A stretch of 64,000 nt of DNA from Garcia nutans (GCA_947685225.1 CANTUV010000024.1:27980001-28044000); one strand, 5' to 3'. Numbered from the stretch's first letter, positions 23,985 through 36,592 are shown. Program-made: numbers and translations. Notes: generated by a model not told the origin, from the sequence alone.

Positions 23985-24174
23985 TGTTGGTTCCACCGAT
24001 ATTTTAATTTGTTCCAAACTTTATACTTGCACCAATATCAAATCTCGGTTGAGCAAAGTGAAGGCAATTATCCACTGCCTTCTAGTTTGTTGATGGTTAA
24101 TGTTCTGTCTCTTTTTTTTTTTACTTTGGTTCTCTCCTTTCTTGGTTAACTCTTGATGCCTTTGTCTCTTCTAG

Positions 24175-24179
24175 GTGCT
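24175..24179. repeat. X2 left target-site duplication GTGCT
   Basis: GTGCT precedes the 5' LTR and recurs at 33143-33147 after the 3' LTR. Confidence 0.9.
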
Positions 24180-25162
24180 TGTAGACCCTTAATTTTTGAC
24201 CCATTCAAATCTGATAGTCCAAAATAATTTTTGTGGTATTTTATTTATTTTAATTACTAATAATATTTAATAGTTATTTTTAATAAATATAAAAAATTTA
24301 AAAAATAATAATAAATGAAAAAAATAAAAAATCGGATGGATCGGCGAGCGACGTGCGGCAGCGCTGCAGCACGCCGTAGAATTGTCTACAGTGAATTGGG
24401 CACTGCCCAATTCACCGCAGCTGGGCTTGCCCAGTTCTGTGATGAATTGGTTTGCCCAGCTAGCCTGCAGCGCCCATTTTTTCCAGCGCAGTTCGCGGGC
24501 CTGACAGCCCGCGCGCTGCCGATTTTTTTATCAAACCTTATTTTACCTAGTTTTGTAGTTTTTCCTAAATAGATAGTATTTCCTTATTAAAATTGGATTA
24601 TGACTTTATTTTTCTTATAAATACCACATTAAAACAAGAACAAAGGGGTCCGGGGGGGAAACAGAGAAAACCCTAGGAGAAGGATAAAAAGAAAAAGGAG
24701 AGGATGAGAAAAGAGAGACAAAAAACTCTAGAGGAGGAAAAAGGTGGCAATTAGATTTAGAAGAGTAAAAACAGCAAGTCAGAAAATAATCAAAATAAAT
24801 TATCAACAATCGAGGAGTAAACAATGAACATTCATCAACCAACAAAGGCAGTGATCACCATCTTTGATCTTTGCTTGGCCAGAAATAAATATTGATGCAG
24901 GAAGTAGCTTGGAGTCAATAAACAATTCGGTGGAACCTTCAATGCAGATTTTGTCTTAATCTTGAATTTGCTTAAACATTCAATTGTTATATCATTTTTG
25001 TTCTTACTGGTTTTCGTTTGTTTATTTTTGTTATCACTTTGATTCAATAGTATAAATTGATAAACATTAATTATATATTATGTTCATTATTGTTTCATCC
25101 AATGGGTGCCGAAGTCACAAGAACCATTCCACTGGAAAAAGGGGCGAAAATTCCCGCTCACA
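24180..25162 (+). repeat. X2 5' LTR, internally deleted (983 bp)
   Basis: Starts TGTAGACCCTTAATTTTTG and ends CCCGCTCACA. It matches the first 920 or so and the last 60 or so bases of the 3' LTR. The intervening 1.35 kb, including the AAACCCTAA cluster, is missing at the junction near 25105. TATAAATA lies at 24616-24623. Confidence 0.85.
24616..24623 (+). promoter_or_regulatory. TATA box of the X2 5' LTR
   Basis: TATAAATA followed by CCACATT, conserved at 31229-31236 in the 3' LTR. Confidence 0.7.
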
Positions 25163-25163
25163 G

Positions 25164-25181
25164 TGGCGACTCCACTGGGGA
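25164..25181 (+). other. X2 primer-binding site, Ogre/Tat type
   Basis: TGGCGACTCCACTGGGGA, identical to the X1 site and one base from the LTR end. Confidence 0.75.
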
Positions 25182-26347
25182 TAAGAGAAGTTGATTTTGT
25201 TGGGGTTTGTATTATTCTATTCTTTATTATCATGATATTATCCATTGCATCATATTAGATATCATCGTGTGCGTGAGTTAGGATGCTCGTGTTACCCTTG
25301 TTGTGTTATGTAAGGGATACCCTCAAGGTATGGAGATCGAGCATGGCATAACCACTCATAACCTTGTACCATTTGGTATATACTTGCTATGGAAATCTAA
25401 GCCTTCTAACCCAAAGACTAAATCTCATGTAATTGGCCTAGTTACTTTCCTTAGGTTTTACCCCAAATGCTTATTATTTGACTATGGTTAATTTATCTTA
25501 GCTTAAATCATGGCTTATTTGGTTAGTTCTTTTTCTAATATGACCTAAGTACATTGTAAGCTCAAAATAAATTTTTTCTTTAAAATAAAAAAGACCAAAG
25601 CAATTTTAAAACTTTTTCAAGATGGTCTTTGGATATAAAACTTTTCTAAAAACAAATCAAAAATTCTTTTCTCATGACTCAAATACAAAGCCCAAAATCC
25701 ATTTTTTCTAAAATCTTTTTACAATGGGCTTAGAAACAAAATTATTTTCATCCAATCTTTTCTTACAAAGAGCTTGCAAGTTATTTAGGTCAATTATGAA
25801 AATACCAAAAATCAATTGTGAGCCTAGTTTATACTAAGAGTTATTAATCATGGGCTTGTTTTTGGCATAAATCATTAGTTACTTTTTCAAGTGAGAAATC
25901 TATTTGTAATAAACCTCCTAATTTAGTTTTAATCCAATATAGCATAAAAGCTACTTTAGTTGGTTGAATGGATTAAAGCCTAATTAATGGGAATTATCAT
26001 GAACTGATTTTCATTTTTGAAAATATAACTATTGGTTGAAACGTCTGAGGGAATTATTCAAAAAATGAGATACCCCATGTTGGTATTTTGTTAACCATAT
26101 TACCTAGGGAAAGAGACTCACCATCTGTGTGTGGAAGTTATAAGGTTGGAAGGAACGTCCTATTTACCCTTCTTTGTTTATTGTTTGTGCATACAAGCAT
26201 ACATGCATACATGCATTCGCATCTCATATCATTGATCCTCTCTGGCTCACAGCCCTGGATTACGATAGTTCAAAAGCTTATGACAATTCGACCTACGCCG
26301 GAGATGAAGAATCTAGCAACGGCTCAATCTGTTTTTCACCAAAAGCA

Positions 26348-27743
26348 ATGGAGCCCGAACAAATTCAAAGAATGGTGGATGATGCCCTCAATGCCAAGAT
26401 GGAAGAAATAAAAGAGGCCCTGGCCGAGACCATAAAGAATCAACTAGCTATAATTTTAGGGAACAATGCCGAAGCATCTGCTAGCACCAAAAACCCAAAG
26501 GACAAAGGGAAGGCTAAGGTTGGTGAAGTGGCTTTTGATGATGTTAAGGTAGTTGTTGATGATGACGACGACTGGGCTCAAGACTTCCAAGATCCTCAAG
26601 ATAAAAAGAAGGAGCCAAAGGTTGTTGACAAGATAGCTTTTGAAAAGACTGAAAATTCTGATGTTGAAAAGATGATTGCTGATTTAGAAAAAAAAATTGA
26701 AAAGAAACTAAAAACCAAAGAGATGTCCGAGATTAACAAACTATTTGAATAAGATGAGGAGGTCCCTTATAAGTTCAAGATGACATCCTTTGCAAAGTTT
26801 GATGGAACCGGAAATCCTCACCTCCATGTGAAGCAGTACATCACTGCTATGCAATCTGCCCGAGCCCTAAGGCTCAAACTCTGAGGCTTTTCATGCTCTC
26901 ATTGGATCCTGTTGTGCAAAATTGGTTTAATACCTTGAAGGAAAGTACTAAAAAAGATTGGGATATATTGTATAAGGCTTTATTCAATAATATGGGTATA
27001 ATGTCAAGCTAGAAGTAACCTTGATAGAGGTGGAAACCATTAGGCAAAGACTAAATGAGAATTTTGTGGACTATGTAAAATGATGGAGAAATAAGGCTGC
27101 ACTGCTCAAGAAGAGGCTTGATGAATCATATCATATCAAAATGATAGTCAGAGGCATCCTACCTAACCTTCGTGAGAGGCTATCTCACACCCTTGTAAGG
27201 GATTTTAAAGATCTTCTCCAAGCTGGTCTGCAAATTGAAGAATGGGAAAGGGAGAAGAATCGTTTTTCAATAAGAAGGAATGAGAAAGGGAATTATCAGC
27301 CTGGCAATCAAAATACACAAAAGGAAGCTGATGTTAATGCAACTAGTCAAGGAGGAATAAGGCAATTTTCAGAATTAGGGAAGCCGTTATCTTGGGTTCT
27401 CAATAAGCTACAAAAGAAGGGATTGTTACAACCCTTGACTCCTCGTCCTTTGCCTAATCCTCTTCCATCAAACTTTCATGCTAATGCATTTTACCAATTC
27501 CATCAAAGGCCTGGACACGAAATGAACAATTTTATGAAGTTGAGGCATGAGATCCAGAATTTAATTGATAATGGCAAGTTACCTGAGCCAGATAAGCCTA
27601 ATACCAAAAGTAATCCTTTTCCAAGGTTTAACAGGGTGCCACCACCAGCAACCTTCATGATAGGAAAAGGATTGGAAGAAGATTTTGTTTTATCCTCTTT
27701 TCAAGATGGAAATATTGAAGATGTGAAAGGAGAAGAAGCTTAA
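26348..27743 (+). pseudogene. X2 gag (Ogre/Tat type), broken
   Basis: The ATG at 26348 opens MEPEQIQRMVDDAL. The frame can also be read upstream to 26174 without a stop. TAA at 26750-26752 interrupts FE*DEEVP, where X1 has Leu. One-base deletions near 26866 and 26986 shift the frame, and TGA at 27081-27083 replaces the Arg of VKRWRNK. From about 27141 the frame is open to the natural stop TAA 27741-27743. The C-terminal knuckle seen in X1 has lost two of its ligands here (Tyr and Phe in place of Cys). Together these make the protein nonfunctional. Confidence 0.85.
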
Positions 27744-30234
27744 CTCAACAAACTTTCCTTAGCTTGAATGTTGCTTTTCCATTTTGTTTTCTTTAATATC
27801 TAATTGGACCAACTGTGTTTTTCAAATTTAAAGTTGCTTGAAATAAATTATTTTTGTCAAAAAATTTTATTGGTATTTGTTCATTTTGATGCTCAATCAA
27901 TGAGGAATCTAGCTTGATGTTCATAAATTAATGTATCTAGGCATCATGATTTGAATGATTTTACTAGATAAGAGAATTGCTCTATAGTATTGAGTTGTGT
28001 ATGCTTACTTAGAGAGGGCTCCTACATAATTACCTTTGTCTAGGTTTCAGTCAATCTTAGAACATGCTTTGACAGACTTTCAAGGAAAAATTGAACTCTG
28101 CTTATTTTAAGAGAGAGATGATCTAGGCATTGTTTGATGATCCAACAACTAGTATTCACCCTATTAAATATCAATCCTTAGTTGTCCCTTTGAGCCTTCA
28201 TAAAATTTTAGCTTTCTTTTCATTGGCTTACAAACCCCAACAACCTACCCTGAGTTTTTGTGATACTTTTGACAAGTCTTATGATCACTAAGGTGAAGAG
28301 GCAAGAAGATCAAAGAATGGAATGCATAGCCAAAACTGTAAGGATAGTTGATGTTATCAAGACCATAAGGGTAGTTGAAGTTCTCCTAATATCTCCAATC
28401 TATCAAGCTGACATCAGAATAACAAATGATTTATCCTTATTAAAGAAGATTTGTGTCACTCCACTCATCCATTATTGAAAACCCAAGTTGGTACAAACAA
28501 GATAACTCTTTTAGAGCTAGAACCAAAAAAAGAAAGAAGAAAAGAAAAGAAGAAGAAGATAAAACAAAAAAAAGAAGATAAAACAAAAAAAAGATAAAAA
28601 AAAGATAAAAAGAAAGATAAAACCTAAAAAGGCTGTTCAGAAAGCCAACTGAGTTCTCTTTTACCTAAAGCAGCAAAAGGCTTCCATTTGGTTTATAAAG
28701 ACAGCTTGACTTGAAATCGGTCCAAAGATTAAATCAAAATTAGAGGAAAAGGAGAAAGACCATCCAGTTCCTGAAAGTTATGTGCTTGATAGTCCTACAA
28801 GGAAGAAGGAAAAAAATGATAAAATGCTCAAAGAAAGGGAAGAGTAAGAAAAATAAAAAGAAAGAAAAGGGAGAAGAAGAAAAGAAATGAATTTAGATAC
28901 CAAACTTTTTGCAAGGGCAAAGACCATCCTAATTAAGATCCAGATTAATGCCAAGAAGATAGAAGAAATTTTGAGTATAACAAGATTGCTCCCAGCTGCC
29001 TAAAGTTCAAACAAGAAATTCGTAGTGTGAGGGTTTGTCCATTGTGTCACAATAGCTCCAACTTACAAATGGCCTTCATTTAAACCCATGTCCCTTATAG
29101 ACCCCATTTCAAGCCTATCAAAGACCTGTTGATCTCTCTTGGTAGGTAGATCTATTAGTGGAGATAGTTTGGATAAGCATGCATATGAGATAGACCATAT
29201 TCAAACTCAATGAGACCTTTGGCCAAGTAATGTGTATGTGCCTATCTGAAGTGCAATAATTCTTACTTAAATGGAAATGATTCCCGAGTTTAGTATGGTA
29301 ACTGGGGTTGTCATGTTATAGATATGTTAATTTGGAAAATCAAGTTCTAAGGTACATTGACATTAATTTGGCAAAGCCAACATTTAATTTCAAAATCAAA
29401 ATTCAAAATTCAAAATTCAAAAAAAATTAAAAAAAAAAGAAAAAAATTACAAAGCCTTCAAGTTAAGGGAAGTATGGTGAATCATTAAACCTCCAAAGGA
29501 CACATTGGGCAAAGTAAATGATTATTGGCAAGGTCATGAAGAAGCTACTGACTGACATGCTAAATCATAATTTAAAATGGATGTATCTCTGTTGTTTGGG
29601 ACCTCCATTATTCATATTTTCAACATCTTGAAGATAAAAGCCATAAATGTGAAGCATTATGTCTTTCCAATGCAATACCTGAACGAGCATCTGAAAGGAA
29701 CCAATGAGAACACTTCTGCTGATTACCTCGGTCTGTGAGTCGATGGAACCACTGTAAGTATTACATATGCATATCATGCATACATGAGCATATCACATGA
29801 CATTTTTTTTCTTGTATTATCTGTTCGTTGTCAAAGTGAACAGTAAACACTCTATGAAGTAAAGAATCAAAAGAAGATATCAAATCAGGGGGGCATGGAA
29901 AGCCCATTGCTTGAGAAAGCTCTAGTAATTTTGCAAAGAGAAGAAATGCATGCTTGTGCGAAGAACTAGACAACAAAAACATCAATCAAAGCTTACATGG
30001 AAAAAACCTTTGGTTTGAGCCTACACAGGGGGCAAAGTTTCTCCTTTTCAATTTTTTGAGTTTATATACCAAACATTTTCAAACTCACTTGCAAATATTT
30101 TTCCACGCAGGGGCAAGGAGAAGATGTGAGGGCTAACTAAAAATAGCTGAATTTTTGCAAAAGGAAGAATAAAAGAATGGAACAACCAGTTAAGCCAGAA
30201 TCCTCAATTGATAAAAGGTCAGTCAAATCAAATT
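27744..30234 (+). other. X2 spacer, no gene recognised
   Basis: Purine-rich stretches (28530-28620, 28800-28890) and otherwise ordinary noncoding sequence. It is colinear with the X3 spacer. No domain could be recognised in any frame. Confidence 0.6.
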
Positions 30235-30725
30235 CAATCTCAGGTTTAAGCACCCAAAATCAAATTCAATCTCAGGTCTAAGCACCCAAAATCAAATTCA
30301 AGCAACCAAAATCAAATTCAAGCACCCAAATCAAATTCAATCTCGGGTTCAAGTACCCAAATCAAATTTAATCTTGGGTCCAAGTACCCAATCTCGAGTC
30401 CAAATATCCAATCTTGGGTCCAAGTATCCAAATCAAACCCAATCTCAGGTCTAAGTACCCAAATCAAATTCAATCTCGGGTCCAAGTACCCAAATTAAAT
30501 TCAATCTTAGGTCCAAGTACCCAATCTCAGGTCCAAGTACCCAAATCAAACCCAATCTCGGGTCCAAATACCCAAATCAAATTCAATCTTGAGTCCAAGT
30601 ACCCAATCTCGGGTCCCAGTACCCAAATCAAATTCAATCTTGGGCCCAAGTACCCAATCTCGGGTCCAAGTACCCAAATTAAGTTCAGTCTCGGGTCCAA
30701 GTACCCAAATCAAATCCAAGTATCC
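30235..30725 (+). repeat. X2 array of CGGGTCCAAGTACCC units
   Basis: About 20 imperfect units built on AATCTCGGGTCCAAGTACCC followed by AAATCAAATTC, of mixed 16- and 31-base spacing, ending shortly before the polypurine tract. Long open frames across it are repeat artefacts. Confidence 0.9.
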
Positions 30726-30795
30726 ATCCTCATCCAAAATATGCTCAAAGTCTTGTTGCTTTTCACTCTCTTTTGCCATAGTCTTAGATCGCTCA

Positions 30796-30809
30796 AGCAG
30801 GGGGCAAAC
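30796..30809 (+). other. X2 polypurine tract
   Basis: AGCAGGGGGCAAAC immediately precedes the 3' LTR. Confidence 0.75.
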
Positions 30810-33142
30810 TGTAGACCCTTAATTTTTGACCCATTCAAATCCGATAGTCCAAAATAATTTTTGTGGTATTTTATTTATTTTAATAATATTTTAATTACTA
30901 ATAATATTTAATAGTTATTTTTAATAAAAATAAAAAATATAAAAAAATAATAATAAATGAAAAAAATAAAAAATCGGACGGATCGGCGGCAGCCCATTTC
31001 ACTGCAGAAATTGTCTGCGGTGAATTAGGCACTGCCCAATTAGCCACAGTTGGGCTTGCCCAATTTTGCGATGAATTGGCTTGCCCAGCTAGCCCGTCGC
31101 GCCCGTTTTTACCAGCGCAGCCCGTGCGCTGTCGATTTTTTGACCAAACCTTATTTTACCCGGTTTTGTAGTTTTTCCTAAATAGATAGTATTTCCTTAT
31201 TAAAATAGGATTAGGACTTTATTTTTCCTATAAATACCACATTAAAATAAGAACAAAGGGGACGGGGAGGAAACGGAGAAAACCCTAGGAGAAGGAAAAA
31301 AATAAAAAGGAGAGGACGAGAAAAGAGAGACAAAAAACCCTAGAGGAGGAAGAGAGTGGCAATTAGATTTAGAGGGGTCAGCAATTAGATTTAGAAGAGT
31401 AAATATAGCAAGTCAGAAAATAATCAAAATAAATTATCAACAATCGAGGAGTAAACAATGAACATTCATCAACCAACAAAGGCAGTGATCACCATCTTTG
31501 ATCTTTGCTTGGCCAAAAATAAATATTGTTGTAGGCAGTAGCTTGGAGTAAATAAATAATTCGGTGGAACCTTCAACGCAGGTTTTGTGTCTTAATCTTG
31601 TATTTGCTTAAACATTCAATTGTTATATCATTTTTGTTCTTACTGGTTTTCGTTTGTTTATTTTTGTTATCACTTTGATTCAATAGTATAAATTGATAAA
31701 CCCTAATTATATATTTTGTTCATTATTGTTTCATCCAATAGCTCAAAAATCCTAATCCATCTCGTAAATCCAAAAGCCCCAAACTATCTTCTTAATTCTC
31801 TAAACCCTAATCTTCTTTACAGTTTCTAAAAACTTTAATCTTAATTGTTTCTATAAAACTCTAAACTATTTTCTTAAATCCTAAGATCAAATATGTTTTC
31901 CAAAATATATAAAACCCTAAACTATCTTATTAATTCTAAAAATCCTAACCCTAGTGTCTTAATTCCTTAATTTTTCTAAACCCTAATCTTCTTAAAACTC
32001 ATTCCATTAAACCCTAGTTTTCCTAAACCCTAATTCTTAAAACATCAAAACCTTATCAACACCTTAATTTTTCAAACCCCCATCCAGTAAACCTAACAAA
32101 CCCTTAAGCCCAAATCTAATAAATTTCATAAATCTTTCTTTCCAGTAAACCTAAAAAATCTTAAACCCTAATCCCAATCTTTTAAAATTATAAACCCTAA
32201 TGTCTTAAGGGTCCAAAACTCTAATTTCATGATGTTAGCCTTAAACCCTAATTTGATTAACAAAAAATCTTACCACTTTCTCAAATTTATAAAACCCTAA
32301 TTCATCCCATTTTTTCAAAAAATTCTGACAGTAGCCTACATAATAAATATAATAATTCCAAAATCCCAAAACCCTAAATATTAATTAAAGAATCCTAAAT
32401 TGGGACATAAACCTAAATCTGTATCTTATTTGCTTTATTAAATTTTAGATTTGATTATATAGTTTATTAAATGTTTTGATGGTTGATTTATTTAATTTCA
32501 ATGCTTGATTTATTTAATTTATCATGGATGGATATTTTCTTTATTATTATTATTATTAATTATTTTGGTATTAAAATTGTAAGAGGTATGTTTCCATTAT
32601 TGGGTACCTCATTAATTAATTTTCATGTGATTTAAATTGCTTTTATATTTTGGAAATTAATGTAAAGGACACGTTTCCACCTTTCGGTAGGTGTCCTATT
32701 TAGTTTTAGACATGGACGATGTAAGGACATGTTTTCATCCTCGAATGGGTGTCTATTTATTTGCTTTGTTTGGACATTGCTTTGATTTTAATATAATGAT
32801 GCTTTATTTTAAGTGTTACATGTAGTATGAATAATATTGTTATATTTAAGAATTTTATAATATTAAGACCTACAAAGGAGGTCGATTCCAATGAACCGGA
32901 TGTTGTAGGGGTGTTGGGCCATTTCTCACCTTCCCCACACGTACCCAACTTTCCGAACCCATTAAGAGATTGGGGATTCCTTAGGAATCGAGTCATCCAC
33001 CCCCTTTTTTTCCCTGCTCGTACGAGTGGCGACTCTATTTTCTCCGAGCTTAGGCCTGTGTTCTCTAAGGCCCCGAGCCTAAATAGTGCCGAAGTAGCAA
33101 GAACCATTCCACTTGGAGCGGGAGCGAAAATCCCCGCTCACA
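30810..33142 (+). repeat. X2 3' LTR, full length (2,333 bp)
   Basis: Starts TGTAGACCC and ends CCCCGCTCACA, followed by the TSD GTGCT. It contains TATAAATA at 31229-31236 and a block at 31800-32380 with about nine AAACCCTAA motifs. It is the best reference for the full LTR of this family in the window. Confidence 0.9.
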
Positions 33143-33546
33143 GTGCTGGTAAGGTTTTGTTTTTCAATGTTTTATGTTGTTGCTTCTGTGTTGCTTAGGA
33201 TGTTGCTCCGTGTTTCTTGGCTATCAGTTGCTGCCTCTCTCTATCTAGATATCAATTACTGCCTCTCTCTTTTATCTCCTTCTTGTTATTTCTTTGACAA
33301 TGTTGGCTGCTTTGTTCCTCCTTCTATTTGTTCCTCTCTCTTTTTTTTTCCTTTTTTTTTGCTGCCAACCCCTTCCTATTTATAAGAAAATAAGCTGGGT
33401 CAAAATTAGATTTCGAGTTTAATCTGGATTCACCGAACTTAATCTGGATTTGCAACTCATAAAACAGTATCCATATTGAATTAAAATCAAATTAATTTGA
33501 TATGGACCAGAATTATAAATCCTAATTCAATATGGAATGTCCAACA

Positions 33547-35353
33547 GTCGTAGTCTTTAATCAACTCTAACCACCGTCTCTGCTGAAGATTCAGCTCTCT
33601 CTGAACCCCGAAATATTTCAAACTCTTGTAATCTGTATAGATGAAACACTTCTCCCCATAAAGGTAATGTCACCAAATCTTCAAAGCAAAAACTATGGCT
33701 ACCAATTTCAAATCATGCGTCGAAAAATTCAACTCATGTGGCTTCAACTGTCGAGAAGCATAAGCTATGACTCTACCCTCTTGCATCAAAATACAACCTA
33801 AACCACTATGTGAAGCATCACTATAAATCACATATGGTTTATCTTCCATGGGCAAAGTAAGAACAGGAGCTTGAGTCAACATCTCTTTCAATTGCTCAAA
33901 GCTAACTTGACACTGATCTGTCCACACAAATCTAACTCCCTTCCGAAGCAATCTAGTGAGTGGGGTAGATATTATTGAAAAACCCTTCATAAACCATCGA
34001 TAATAGCCTGCCAAACCTAGAAAACTTCTAACCTCAGACACAGACTTCGGTGGACTCCAATTCAAAATTGCCTCGACTTTACTCGGATCAACTCTTATAC
34101 CATCTGCTGAAACCACAATACCAAGAAAAGTCACTTGATCAAGCCAAAACTCACACTTCGACAGCTTAGCATACAACTGCTTCTCTCTCAAGGTCTGCAA
34201 TACAATCCTCAAATGCCTATCATGATCCTCCTCATTATGCGAATACACCAAAATATCATCGATAAAGACCACCACAAACTGATCTAGATAGGGTCTAAAC
34301 ACATGTTCATCAAATCCATAAAAGCTGCTAGTGCATTCGTCAGTCCAAAAGGCATCACCAAAAACTCATAGTACCCATACCTTGTACGGAAAGTTGTCTT
34401 AGATACATCTTCAGCTCCGACCCTCAATTGATGGTACCCTGATCTCAGATCAATCTTAGAGAAGACTGTTGCTCCCTTCAACTGATTAAAGAGATCATCA
34501 ATCCTAGGCAAGGGATACTTATTCTTGATGGTCACCTTATTCAACTGCCTATAATCAATACACAGTCTTAAAGTGTCATCCTTCTTCCTTATAAACAAAA
34601 CAGGTGCTCCCCATGGAGAAACACTAGGGCGAACAATTTATCCAACAACTCCTGCAACTGCACCTTCAACTCTCTCAACTCAGCAGGTGCCATTCGATAA
34701 GGAGTAATAGAGATGGGAGTGATACCAGGCAACAAATCGATACCAAACTCAACCTCTCTCTCTCAGGGGGTAACCCTGGCAACTCCTCAGGAAAAATATC
34801 TGGAAATTCAGCAACTGTGGGTATACTATCAAGTTGAGAACTCATTACTCTGGTATCTACCACATGAGCAAGATAAGCCTCACATCCCTTCCGAATCAAC
34901 CTCCTGGCTGCAACAGCTCAAACAAACATGGATGCAAGTTGTCTCTACTCACTAGATACCATCACACTTCTACCATCATCAGTTCTCAAAGTAACACACT
35001 TATTTTGACAGTCTACCACAACTCCATGCTTAGACAACCAATCCATGCCTAAGATTAGATCATACTCCTTAAAAGGCATTTCAATCAAATCACCCAAGAA
35101 CTCCTCATCTTGCACCACAACTGAACTATTACAATGCACCTTACTCACCACAAATACTATGCCCTAAAGGATTTGTCATCAAGACATCAAATCCTAGGGA
35201 CTCAGAATGCAATTCAGTCACAGGCAAGATAGATGCACTTATATATGAATGTGTAGATCCTGGATCAATTAGAGCAAGAACTGAAATGCCAAATAAAGAA
35301 AATGTACCCGCAATGACAGCTGAAGCATCCGGCTGCCTCTGCATCACATATAC
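33547..35353 (-). pseudogene. Gypsy pol fragment: protease, RT, partial RNase H
   Basis: Protease: VLALIDPGSTHSYIS (about 35250-35300) with the retropepsin D-x-G pattern, then YDLILGMDWLSKHG (about 35050). RT: IDYRQLNKVTIKNKYPLPR, DLRSGYHQLR, MPFGLTNA and the catalytic FIDDILVYS (about 34240-34275), with FLGLAGYYRWFMKGFS downstream. RNase H: YSDASHSGLGCIL (about 33790-33830). The frame changes at least near 35155, 34600 and 34300, and stops occur near 34945 and 34675, so no polyprotein can be made. The reading ends at 33547 where LTR-S begins. Confidence 0.9.
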
Positions 35354-36592
35354 TCACTGAGAAGGCCCAGCCTCATCTGTCCTATTGCCTCCGAATGTAG
35401 AACCTCCTCTCTGACTAATCCCGAGTTGACCACATCTACTAAAACCTCTGCCCCCTCGACCTCCTCTGCTGACACTAGGTCGAGAAGCTGCAGTATCTGT
35501 CTGTCTATCTCCCAGTAACTCAAGGCAATCTTTAATGAAATGATCTGGTGACCCACATCTAAAACACACTCCTGGTCTACCCGTCTTCCAGCAAGCACCC
35601 CCATGTGCCCTACCACAATGAACACATGTAGGTGGAATGGATCTCTGAACCACTAGAGTCGGAGCACTGGCTACAGAAACGGTAGGTCTCGGTCTCTGCC
35701 TCTGATACTGAACTGACCTACTAGACTACCTCTGACTCCTACTGAACCTTGGAACAAAGCTTCCTCTACCTCTCTTCATAGATGAAGACCCTGCCTCAAA
35801 CTGGGGTCTCCTAACTCTAGTTTCCTCCTCAATAGCAGCTGCTGCAATACCCTGCGCTCTCTCAACACTTCTGGCAGCTGCAACCAACTGAGAAAAATCT
35901 TGGTACCAAGAACCAGCGACAATACACATAATAGAGGGTCTCAACCCCTCCTCAAATCTCCTGCACTGGTTAATCTCATCTGAAATAATTCCACCAGCAT
36001 AATGACTCAACCGGATGATCTCTATCTCGTACTCTGTCACTGTCCGGTTATCCTGTCTCAAATTCAAAAATTCCATCTTCTTAGCATCTTTATACTCCCT
36101 CGAAGTGTACTTCTGCTCAAATTCCTGCAGAAAATCACTATAAGACAAGGTCGGTGGATCATCCATCGCATGTGGAACCGTCTTCCACCAATCATAAGCA
36201 TCTCTCTGCAGAAGTGATCTAGCATAATAAAATTTCTCTTCAGAAGTAGCCTGCAGCTGAATAAATACACTCTGAACTCTGTCCAAACACTGCTCAGCTA
36301 CTGCAGGATCTACGGTACCAATGAAATCCTCAGCCCTATACTTCCTCAATTTATCATAATGCCTCACCAGTACTTGTGGTTGTGGTTGCGATGGCGGCTG
36401 CTGCACTGGAGCTTGCCTCAACAATTCTACCACATGCCGTAACCAAACCGGCGGAATATCATCAGCAGCTAGTCTCTCTGGCACAGGTGCAAGTGCCTCT
36501 CCAGCTCTCTCAAAACTAACTCCATCTCTACCCTCATCAGGAGCTACACTCTCAGCACTACCTTCTATGGACTGACGTGACTAAGACGTCAT
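35354..36592 (-). pseudogene. Gypsy gag with two zinc knuckles, two in-frame stops
   Basis: The ATG at 36592 is followed after three codons by TAG (36581-36583). The same frame then continues through the gag core (RAEDFIGTVDPAVAEQCLDR, YDWWKTVP, EFEQKYTSREYKDAKKMEF), a stop at about 35726, and a Cys/His region CVHCGRAHGGAC plus the CCHC knuckle CFRCGSPDHFIKDC (about 35530-35620), ending at TGA near 35354. Both breaks are nonsense changes in one frame. Confidence 0.85.

Larger units (their letters stand above)
24180..33142 (+). mobile_element. X2, complete Ogre/Tat-like gag-only retrotransposon (8,963 bp)
   Basis: Structure: 5' LTR, PBS, leader (25182-26347, no gene), gag pseudogene, about 3 kb of noncoding spacer with a tandem array, polypurine tract, 3' LTR, and matching 5-bp TSDs. 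The element has gag but no recognisable protease, RT, RNase H or integrase, so it fits the class called terminal-repeat retrotransposons with a GAG domain (TR-GAG). It must have used pol proteins from another element. It is inserted in LTR-S. The two LTRs differ noticeably, and the 5' LTR has lost about 1.35 kb. Confidence 0.85.
23985..33546 (-). mobile_element. LTR-S, solo-like LTR (594 bp) split by X2
   Basis: Joining 23985-24179 with 33148-33546 gives one LTR: minus-strand start TGTTGGACATTCC at 33546, end GGTGGAACCAACA at 23985. TGTTGG...CCAACA ends and a minus-strand TATAAATA (33377-33384) support an LTR. There is no PBS or internal region beside it, and the flanking 5-mers (CTGTT left, GTCGT right) do not match. 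The left neighbour is X3 and the right neighbour is an unrelated gypsy pol, both truncated exactly at its ends. Confidence 0.7.

Noticed and set aside
30414..30857. Open frames of 147 and 77 codons on both strands
   Set aside because: They are artefacts of the GGGTCCAAGTACCC array of X2; all frames lack stops because the repeat has none.
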